A DNA stretch of 64,000 nt from Metaphire vulgaris (taxonomy: Eukaryota > Annelida > Clitellata > Crassiclitellata > Megascolecidae). Below the pieces are notes generated by a model. It worked only from the letters and a program-made list of their open reading frames with translations. It had not been told where the DNA came from and did not search any database. Both the position numbers and the translations under genes were made by a program. The stretch covers positions 6,010,684 to 6,074,683 of the forward strand of contig CM030861.1 of assembly GCA_018105865.1 (NCBI GenBank), read 5' to 3'. This document shows, one piece after another, positions 45,685 to 56,800 of the stretch. Every line of letters starts with the position of its first letter. Positions within the stretch are counted from its first letter, which is position 1.

Positions 45685-47795
45685 ATGCCGGGTCATGTAA
45701 GGTCATATGAAGATGACGTAACAAACGTTGTCCTCAATGGTTTTCTCTGGCTTTTATGCGATCAGTGTACTTCACTTGATGCTCAGAATAAAAACAAATT
45801 ATTTCAGTGTAAGTATTATTTTGTACATGTATGATTGTATATGTACAGATGGACTCGGACATAATATAAATAGACTGACAGATGGTCAGTATGTTTAATG
45901 TTACTTGGTGCCTGCTTTCTTTGCCATTTATATCTCAAGTTATACTATAGAAGAATTTATTTCAAATTTATGAATGTGTCTGAATCTTATTTAAGCTGTT
46001 TTTGGAGCTAGCTAGTTTAGATTCAGATGATGCCAAAACCTTGGTTGCTTCTTAAAGTCTGAACAGCTGACTCTTGATATGGTCTGTTCTCTGCAGTGGT
46101 TTCCAGTGAATTGAAGAAGCACGTAAAAATGCGTCCCATTTCCAATGCGTCTATTCAGCTGCAAGTGAGAAACGGTCTGTCGAGACTTCTACAGGCAGGA
46201 GTAAATCTGCTGAGTGAGGTGATTGACTCTCACTTCATCTCTTCTTCTGATAACATTCTATTTTATTATGAATGTAGTTCCAATTGTTAATGTCTTTCTA
46301 GGTATTATAACCTTTGCGTGTATATTCCTAGCATATTCAAGTGGGAAATACCAAATGTTTGTATAAGTGTGCATACCTGTATGTGTAAAATAATGAAGTC
46401 ATGCTCGTGTTTCCACATATTTGCAATTAATGTGTTTTTTTCTCAGTAAAATGTAACTACAGGCATGATAACTTACATGTGGAAATGATGCACAAAGAAT
46501 GTATGATGTTGTTTGTTGAAAAAGTAGTTCTAAAGTGGTGGTTATTGCATCAGTCTTGTTTCTAAGATGCATTAGCATATTACGATAATTCAAGCTTTTC
46601 CATTCTTTAGCTTTACAAGAAGATTATTCATGGTTTATTCTATACTTTTCATATTATTTTTCAGCATAACATAAGAGTCACTCGTGGGCAGGTAGTGATG
46701 ATTTTAGTCAGTTTTACAGCTCATTTTAAGAGTTTTGACCAAGATTTTATGCCATTTTTTATAGTTTGTTTGTAGTTTTTTAGTTTTATGGTTTGCATAT
46801 TGTTACTCATGTTGTCAGTTATTTTGAAAATGATTAACAGAATCAGACAAACAGATTTTAGTAGAATGGTGGTTACTGGTTCTTCATCCTTTAATTTAAT
46901 TTATGGAGTTGTTTTATTTACTGAGTTAACAGATTGGTCTTATGTATGATGAGTATTTCATTGCATTGCTTTATTTGTTTACACGTTGTTCTAATTTAAA
47001 TTTTGACAGAGAGTATTTGGTCAGTGAAAAATCAGATCTGCTTTAAATTATCAGGTTCATAGACTGTTATTTACCCTGTTCCAGACTGTTTTACTGTTTA
47101 TAGACTGTTCATAGACTGTTTTACCCCCTGTTCCTGTTCCTATTTACCGTGTTCCAGAGCCAAGGAAGAAGAGCTGTGTCAATGACAGATTAAATTTAAT
47201 TTAATTTGACAAGCATAATTTAAGGTTCAGGGATGCCATTCTAAATTCACTGTTCTGATTCCAGTCATTATTTTGTTTGAATTATACTGGTAAAGTCAAG
47301 GAAATTCCAGGATATAAAAGCCAAAATTGTTACCATTGGTAGAGCGTATATGCTGCTAAGAGGAAGTGGATCCAATACGGCCTCTGGTAAATTATCTTAG
47401 GCTTTACTGCCAATGAAAAGTGAGATACTGTTAAACAGTTGAGCTGTTTCAACCATTTTCTATTGCTCTGCGCTAATCGTATCCGTTGAAAGAACCCCAT
47501 AGAAAGAAGTTGTGCTTTGATAGCTAATTTTACAGTTTCTTATGTGTTCAGGATCTAGCACCATTTATGGAAACATGGAGCGTAGATTCTCGCTCTGTGG
47601 TTCGATTTCAGCAGCCATTGAGGTAGGTGCAAAGTCATTTACAAATGCTTTCAATATTTGTTTTTATATGTCAGATGTGTATTTTTGTTACATACATACT
47701 GATACTTAGTTTGAATTTAAGGTCAATAAGTCAAAGCTTAATTTAAAAACTGAAGACTGAAGTGATAATATTTGCCTGTAGTCCTATGTGATGAT

Positions 47796-47840
<45 letters not shown>

Positions 47841-50800
47841 TAGGACAATTTATATAGCGCTGTACGCATGGTATTGTAGTATTGTAGTTTGAGACACTAT
47901 TGGGTGAACACAAATAGCCTAGTCAGTTATTCATTGGTTTCTGAAGATTCACGTGTATGCTGTTTCAAGCATTTTAGTTAACCCTTTCACCCCGATGATC
48001 CGTATATGTTATGAAGCCTAAGTTTTGGCTTTACAGTGTGAAAGGGTTAATCTCTATTAGAATAAGTTCACAGCTGTTATGGGAGCTTATTGGTCAGTGA
48101 TATCTTCATCGTTAAAACCTGTAATGTCGTCTAAACTCTTGTGATACTTAATCATATTTATTACAGTAATTTACTTGATTTTCTTGGTTACCTTAGTTAC
48201 TTGCTTAATTATCTTATTTACTCTGTTAGCTTGTTTTTTTCAATTATCTTAATTGGTTACTGGTTAGTCAACTAACTATCAGTAGATAGTTAGTTGACTA
48301 ACCAATTAAGATAGTTGAAAATAAACCAAATATTGTATCTGATTCATATACAGCGATAGATTATACAGGCACAGAAACACCATTTGTTAGCACTTCTGAA
48401 AGTGATGTGTAGTTCTCTATGTAGTGTTTTGCTAAAGTTGGATCCACTGTTAATGCTCTGAAATTCATATCCACTGTGGCATGTGATTTTATGTCTTGCT
48501 TCATGGGCTGCAGTAAAATCAGCTTGTTTTTATTCCTGTTAATCTGATGCTGTGCTCTAATTTGTCACATTAGTAATTCCCAGTGACAGTAATCCATGTT
48601 GATTTTGGCTACAGGTACAATGTGAGCACTTCACTATATAATAATACCAATGTTGAGACTGTATACACAAAAATCAGTTTGATGACTTTTCCGTTGAAGA
48701 AGATAATCAAAACTTGTTGTCAAGACTCAGTTGTTCAAGACCAAAACTGAGCACTAATAATATACATAATCTTTTTGTAGCTCATCTAGATTGTCTGTGC
48801 AGCCTTCTTTAAGTATCGTAGATTGCATCAGAGTAAGTTCCAAACTTGCCGATGAATTTGAGGACATCAAACCTCTCGCCGAAGGACGTGGCGCTTTTGG
48901 CAAAGTTTACACGGTACGTATACATTATTGTTTTCATTATTGCCATCTGTCTGTAAATCGGCCTGCTTGGCGTTGTGCGACCGGTTCCCGCCAGAACGCT
49001 AAGTTTTAAGCAAAGTCGAGCGCGGCTCGTGCTTGGATGGGTGACCATCCTGAGTCCGAGTTGCGATGCCATGCTGCTATGTTTACGTGTAAAGTTCTTG
49101 TTTATTAATAGCATATTGCAATTTGTTTTTAGGCAAGGAAGAAATCAGATGACATCATATATGCAATAAAGAAGATAAAAATTGCTGCAGATGACAGATA
49201 TGCCACCGGGGTTGGAATCTATCACATTTTCAGAATTGTTTATAAGAATGTTTTTTGTTAAATTGCAATCAAGACCCAGTTTTTGTTAAGCAGAAAAAAG
49301 AAATGGGAAACTCGGTGATGTTGCTTTGTTTTGGGCATTCTTGATTGTCACTTTCGAAGGGTTATTGTGGGGATGGTTGTATGATGGTGTATTGTTAAAA
49401 TCACATTTATTGCCAATTTTAAGTAATAGTATTGAATCCTGCTTATGTTGAAATGTTCAACGCGTAGGTTCGTCCTTTCATGGGGATGGTTGTATGATGG
49501 TGTATTGTTAAAATCACATTTATTGCCAATTTTAAGTAATAGTATTGAATCCTGCTTATATTGAAATGTTCAACGCGTAGGTTCGTCCTTTCATTCGGTC
49601 GTTAATTTTTGCAATGTAGGCCATTTAATATTGTTTTTAGTGGCAATTTGCATCTGTTTTTTGTTAGGATTCTTTTATCATTGGTCATGCACAGCATAGT
49701 GACTCATTCATACGTGCTCAGTTTCTGTTCTGAACTAAGTCTTGTCTCTAGTTGTTTCGATATCTCTTGTCCCAGCAGTGTCTTTGTGTAAATCACATTG
49801 GTAAATGTTTCTCAGGATTCCTATTTTAGTTGCATCGGCTGCGTTTTGACCTCTTTCTAAAGTATTTGTGCTGTCGGTTATTTTGAAATCGTGCTTCCTG
49901 TTTTCTGAATTCTGTGACAGATGCACCGAGAAGTAGAAAGTCTTTCTCGTTTGTCACACCCGAACATTGTGCGCTATTACGACAGTTGGCAAGAAGTTGA
50001 ATTTGAACAACAAGAATCAGATGTTGGTATGTTTGACTGTGTACTTAATAGTTCTTGTACGTGGTCATAGGGTCACTGAATGATGACAGAGAACCTTATA
50101 AACTTCTGCTTATATGGTTGAACTAAGATTTATAAATTTGACGAAAACTTATGTTGAATTTCTTGACTGGATTTTGTTGGTGGCTGGAAAATGAGAATTG
50201 ATGTTGTTTGCCCAGATTCTGAGGACGAATCCGAAAGTTCGCGTTGCAGTTCAAGACCTAAAGGGAATGACTATTCTGTAAGTTCTCTTTTATTCTTTAT
50301 TGTGTGTTGAACTTTAGCTGGAGACGCAGGTCCTATTAAGACAAGTGACTTTATACCATGGCTGTTTTTAGACCCAGGCTGTAGTGACATTTTTACAGTA
50401 TTTCGACAAAATGGTGGAAAACTGGCTTCAGTTTCAGACCCCCTATACTCGTTATAGTGAGTATTAAATTCTATGTTAAAATGAAGTTCTACTGTGCATA
50501 GTAAGACTCTCTGTTTATATATCTAGTGTCCTTTTTCTGACAGGCTTTGAAATGCTATTTATATATTCACATGGAGCTCTGTGAAATGACCCTGAAATGC
50601 TGGCTTGCGGAAAGACTTGATCAGGGTAAGCATTCCGTTAAACTGAGTTGTTAGTGAGTTAGTTGCTGGTGAGTCGCAAACCGTTCGCGATGGGTGATGT
50701 TACCATTGTCCCCTCCGAGTGCGTGCGGCTGTTGGGGGTACTCTTTGATGGGACTCTTTCATTCGAGCCACACGTAAACGATGTGATCAGGCGATGTCAC

Positions 50801-53800
50801 TTCCAATTGAGAAGGATCCGATCAGTCCGGCGATATCTGCCTGTATCCGGAGTGGTACACTTGGTCCGGGCCTTGGTGCTAACTAGGATCGACTATTGCA
50901 ATAGTGTCCTGTTGGGCCTCCCGGTTAGCAAACTTGATCGGCTGCAGTCTGTTCTGAATCTCTCGGCGAGGATTGTGTTCGGATGTCGCTGGTGCGAACA
51001 TGTAACGCCACTTCTCAGGGATCGTCTACATTGGCTCCGAGTCCCTGAGCGGATTGTGTTCAAAAGATGCTGGCTGACGTACAGAGCGCTGCATGACCCG
51101 TGCTGTCCTGAGTACCTTGCCTCTCTTGTAAAGAGACCGCAGGGTAATGACAGGAGATCTTCGCTCCGCTCGAGTCGTGGCGTTAAACTTCATGTTCCTC
51201 CCCCATCCAAGACCGCCAAGTTCGGAGAGAGATCTTTTACTAGGGGTAATCCTATCTTGTGGAACTCTCTTCCTGATGAGACCACCACGGCTGATACTCC
51301 CGAGCATTTCATCACGAGATTAAAAACGCATCTGTTTAGGTTGGGTTATAGTTGAGATGTTAAAGCGCTTTTGTTGTGGGCCTCAGCCTTGTTACAGCGC
51401 TATAGAAATTGTCAAGGAATGAATGAATGAATGAATGAATGAATGTTAGTCTTTCTAATGGTTAGTTAGCTTCCTATTTCTTACTAGATAACTGTCAGAA
51501 GTTGTCTTTTTGTGACATTCAATGGATCATTGAAAATGTTTGGAAGCTTGATTGACTAGCATAACCTCTAACCGTGGATCACTAATTTTGTGACATTGTA
51601 ATGAGTGCGATACTGTGTATTGAAAGAAGTGGCAGTTATTGGAGTTGATAGTATTGAAACATCGTCCGTATGCTTTCATTTCAGCGGCAGATTACGATAA
51701 GTCGTATGAGATTGCAAAACAGATCCTTGAAGGCATAGTGTACATGCATTCGAAAAATTGGTTTCACCGGGACTTGAAGGTATGAGGTCTACGGGCATTG
51801 CATTTCTATTCATCTCTTTGCATATGTACATATATTGCTTTCCTATGTGAACTGGATCTCAAATAACAAGTTTCAGAAATAAAGATTAAATATAAGTAAG
51901 TAAGATGAAATTTCTGTAGTGGTGCCCAAAAGCTTATTCACGAGTGCTCAATCTGGGTGAAATCCATAGTTTGTAGTCCGTGGTGGTCAAGGTTGTAGAT
52001 CCAGGTAGGTAGTCGCAGCAAAGTATTTTTATGGAGGATGATAACAAGATTTGTGGCGGATAGAATGCAGGCCTATAGTAAGGATTTCGCCTTAAGATTT
52101 CTTGAAAAATATAGTTTTAATTTGTTTTCGGAAAGTTTGTGGAGTGATGGCCAATGGTGACTGATTTATGGACTGAAGAGAACCAGAGTTATTGATCTTT
52201 CGGATCTCTGATGGAAGACCATTCCAGATACGAGACTTTATAACAATTGAAAAAGCTTTTGTCCAATGTACAAATGTAAAGCTGCAGATAATACGTGTGC
52301 TTATGCATTGCTTCAAGGCATTCTGCTTTGTTTTGGTTGCCTTGTGAGTGACTTTTTATTGTATTTTGATCTTCATCAATTGTTCTACAGAGATTGTATA
52401 TCATTGCTTTTTTGTCACAATGACATTTTGCTTGGCATATAGCTGAGCATGCATGCTAGTGTTATGTTGTTCTGAGCCCCAAGGAGCTATGCATTGTACC
52501 TGGGTCCGTATACAAATCACTCCGTTGGATTAAGTTTCGAATTGATTGTTAAAATTCTTTCAAAGCGGTTTGACTTTTTTCCAGCCTTTGAACATCTTTC
52601 TTTCTGGTGATTCGCTGACCACTGTGCCGAATATTAAAATAGGAGATTTTGGTTTAGCCAGGCAAACATCATCAGATTCGTACAAGAGAGGCTCAAGTCC
52701 ACAAGGTAAGGCATTGAACTGCACCTTCACTTTTGCATTTTGCTTTTTTGCTCGTTACGTTCTTGTAAGAATTGCAGGCAAATATTAGCAAATATTTCCT
52801 TTGAACAACATAAAATGAGGAGATACATCTGACAGATGCCAGGAGGAAGACTAGAAATGCCAGGAGGAGGAATTGAAGCAAAAGTAGAGGCTATAAACCA
52901 TTTGGATTCCAGAGAGGGAGAGGCACTAGAGATGCCATCGGTGTGATGAGAGTAATATGTGAGAGAAATATAGAATGCTGGTTAGATGTGTATGTATGTT
53001 TTGTTAACCTCTTAACTGGGGAATAAATCTGTAACTCAATGTAAACTGGACGGCTCTGAGCCGTCGCGCCCGGTTAAGGGGTTAACTACAAAGAGGCATT
53101 CAACCTAATGGAGCAGCATAAACTATTCATAGCACTAAAGTCGGGAGCAGTTGGGAACAAATTGTAGGTACAGGAGGCTGTTTAGGAACATATATATGAA
53201 GCTAGCAATACAAATAAGAATTGGGAGTGATAAATCATAGACAGTGTTAGGAAGAGAATCCAGCCAAGGTTGTCCACTGTCACCACTGCTGTTTAATATA
53301 CCGCATTATCTCGCATATAAGAAGAACGTGGTATGGATGAAGATGGCTAAGATTACATGGGCAGATAAGAAAGCAAATGAGGAGTTTGGAGAAAAGAGGA
53401 CACTGATCAACAACACCCCAAGAAGAAGGTAAAGGAACTGGATCAGACATGTGCTGCAACAAGAATCACTGCTCAGAACAGTAATTGAGGGAAGTATATG
53501 CTAGGTAAAAAGACAAAAGGCAGGCCAAAAATGGAATTCAGGACGTTTCATCTCAGGACGATTCGATGCGGACAATTCATCTCAATGACTATTCATCTCA
53601 GGATGTTTCATCAGGACTATTCATCACCCTAACCCTAACCCTAACCCTTATAACTTTATCCGAGATGAGTAGTCCTCCTGATGAAACGTCCTGAGATAAA
53701 TAGTCCTTGAGATGAATCGTCCATGTTGAATCGTCCTGAGATGAATTGTCCTGAGATGAAACATCCGGATACCCAAAAATGGATGCTATTGGACTGGATG

Positions 53801-56800
53801 ATGAAGACAGATGTTAAAGACAGTCGCACTAACTCAACACAGAACTGAAAGAGCAGGGAAGACTCAGAGAGGAATGAAAACAGTGGAGACCTGAAACTGT
53901 CCTACAACTGAGAACATGATGATGATGATGATGATGATGACGACGACAACGATGATGACTATGACGACAGCTCTTTATTTCACCTGGCTCACCTGGATAG
54001 CATTTCTATTTCCACGGTTTTGTTATTAAGCTATCGTGATTGTTTTGATACTGCCATTTGCTAATGTGTTGCTCTGCAACTGTTGCATTCATGCATATAG
54101 TCAATCAATCGGGGATTTATTTCCAAATCAATCAATCAATCAATCAAGGTTTTCCAAACAAACAACTAATCGATATATTGTCATACATTTCAGAATACAA
54201 GCAAAGAATATCAAACATGTATATCCTTTTTGTACAGACTTCCTTTCTTTAAAGTTGATATTCTTTATCTTGTTTTATTAGTTTCATTTTACCTTTTCAG
54301 TGAATGAATTTACTGCCGAAGTAGGAACAGCAATGTATGGAGCTCCTGAACAGCTTAATGGATCAGCGTACAGCATGGAGGTTGTTTAACGTGTTTGAAC
54401 TACGGTAATCTAGTAATGAGTGTTAGAAAATTCCAGTGGCATTTGTTTTGATCAATGGTCGCTTGAAAGTAGACTAGATTACAAATAATTGTAGTCATGG
54501 GAATGTTGATGGCAAGGTTCAGGAAAGTGAATAACTGAATATGTGAAAATAGACTATGAAATTTTGATGTCTCTGATCGATAGAATACTTATGGCTCTGT
54601 GCTTTAGCTCGTGCAGTTACCGAATCACCAAAATTCTGCCATGTTACTGATGATATTACACCACTGCTCAAATCTCTGCACTGGCTGAAAATAGCAGAAC
54701 GCGTTAAATATAAAATTATATCGATGACTTATAACTCACTTCATACATCAAAATCAATCTACCTACGAAATCCGATAATCCCACAACATCCTCAATACAC
54801 TCGATCTTCCTCTCTTGTCACTCTCCTTCGTCGTCTGAATCAATCATCTCTCAAAATTTGCAATTGTTCTTCTTTATATGCTGCACCATTGCACCAAAAC
54901 TTTTGAGCTAAATTCCAGCATCTCTCCGCTGTCTACACCATGGTCAAATAACAATTCTGAGTCACAATTTCCTTCACTTCCTGCAACATCTCTCAAGTTT
55001 TTCTATCCAAACTGAAATCATTTCTCTTCCAAAAATCATTTCTTCCATAGCTGTAAAGTTCCAACCATAATGACCCTTTAGATTAAATGACCCTGCATGA
55101 ATGACCCCACCTTTGGCTATGGCTACTTCATACTAAGATTAAGCGCCTTGGAATATGAGGAGCTACTGCAGTGCTGCTTTTGAAAGCGCTATAGAAATTG
55201 ATGAGATTTTACTTACTTACTTAATTATTGCATCAAAACTGTTGTGCCTTTTCACTTACCGGTAGTTTGTTATCAATGAGCATCATGTTTGTAATCTTTT
55301 TCTTACTTATGACATTCAAATTTCAATATCCTCTTAATATTACAAATAAGTTAGAATCACACAACGGGTGAAGCATGTGTTGTTGAGGATAGGGTCCATC
55401 CATATATTATGTACACACTGTTGGGGGTGTCACAGATTTTGCATACAGGGAAGGGGGCTCAACTGAATGTGTATGTACGCACAAACACAAATGTATGGGT
55501 TGCAACAGAGGGATGGGAGTTGAAAATATGCCTTTTTTGTGTACATAATTTATGGCTGGGCCCATGCTAAGTATCTGAACATGTTATAATAAATTTTTGT
55601 ATTTGTATATGCATAAGGAAATCTGAGTACTATTGAAATATCTGTTTTTGTTTTGCTAGGTATTAATTTATATGTCCCTCTATTAGCCACAGCAGCATCT
55701 TTTAATGTATCATTTCTTTGCTTCTGTATGCAGTTCAAACAGGTTGTAATTTGTCATTATGGTTGACAGTATTATTTGTTTAGGGAATGTGTTGTTGCAG
55801 TGGTGACATGTTACTAGGCCATCATAGAGTTGAATGGCTGCATGCATTGCATAGTGACCTAGACATGTTGCTAGTTCTCTCTGACTGTTTAATGATTGTA
55901 TAATGATTTATACTTCATACATTATTATCATGGTGAGATATAAATGAAACCAAAACTCTATTCAGAATATTATATCTTTTGCAGTCAGACATGTTCAGTG
56001 TTGGCCTGATATTGTACGAATTGTACTACTTGTTCAAAACCGACACGGAGAAGATGAAATCTTTTGACAATCTGCGAAAGGGAAAAATGGACGAAGAATT
56101 TGAAAGTAGTCGGCCAGTTGAGGTTTGTGTAGGAAATATTCGGGAAGTGTTTGATCATTTATGTTTGCAATTGCTTGCTTTGTTGACAAATAATGGAGAA
56201 TAATGATATTTCAGTGCACAATTTTCTGGCTAATCTAGTGCCTTGCCTGTATTCTGTATATTTTGCACAGGCAAAGCACCAGATTAGCCAAAGCACTTTT
56301 ACAGATGTTTTGTCTTGGACAGATAACTTCTGTAAATTTTAAATATAAAAGTTATATTGACTTTAAAGCTATTAGATTTTAAGGTATTTAAGCCTGTTGG
56401 ACAAATTAATTTTTCGCTACTAACAAATGAATGCCCAGAAGAACTATCTGAAAGATTTTTTGTTTTCATTAACTTGTCTCTTATAAAAAAACTACAGGGT
56501 GGCGCAAAAAAAACGGACTATATTAAATGCAAGCCTAAATGCAACTAGTCCGGGTTTTTTGCGCCATCCTGTAGTTACAATTTGAAAATTCCTACTGACC
56601 TCATCTTTAGCGCCAAGTGCCACTGATACAAATTTGTCATTCGCCTTGGGAATGTTTATAAATTCTCTAAATTAATTTACATTTAATTTGCAAAACTAAT
56701 TACCGTAATTAATATTTTTTATAATTAAGATGCAAAACATCTGATCCAAGTATTAGAAAAACCTGTTTTAACCAATAATGGTTTCTTTACTAAAGTCTAA

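Larger units (their letters stand above)
52840..53945 (+). mobile_element. Internally deleted non-LTR retrotransposon (RT core plus C-terminus)
   Basis: Plus-strand pieces: FVNYKEAFN (after removing a 74-bp insertion), HKLFIALKS, RESSQGCPLSPLLFNI (RT core), then a jump to KITWADKK, RNWIRHVLQQESLLRTVIEG and KWMLLDWMMKTD, and a (GATGAT)n tail. Interrupted by small elements at 53008-53081 and 53536-53772. In intron 10 of the kinase gene. Confidence 0.85.

Noticed and set aside
46097..46213. Alternative donor gtgagg for kinase exon 2
   Set aside because: It shifts the frame so that the exon starting at 48781 meets an immediate stop. The gtgatt donor keeps all later phases.
48955..49115. Functional 5S rRNA gene
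   Set aside because: Only the internal promoter part resembles 5S, and the ends do not pair. The same holds at 60890-61140 and 62605-62900.
50372..50456. Exon-like block with good acceptor and gtgagt donor in the kinase gene
   Set aside because: Its 85 nt are not a multiple of three. Exons 7 and 8 join directly in phase 0 (NDYS to ALKCYL).
53624..53651. Chromosome-end telomere
   Set aside because: Only about four units, inside a fold-back element and flanked by unique sequence on both sides.
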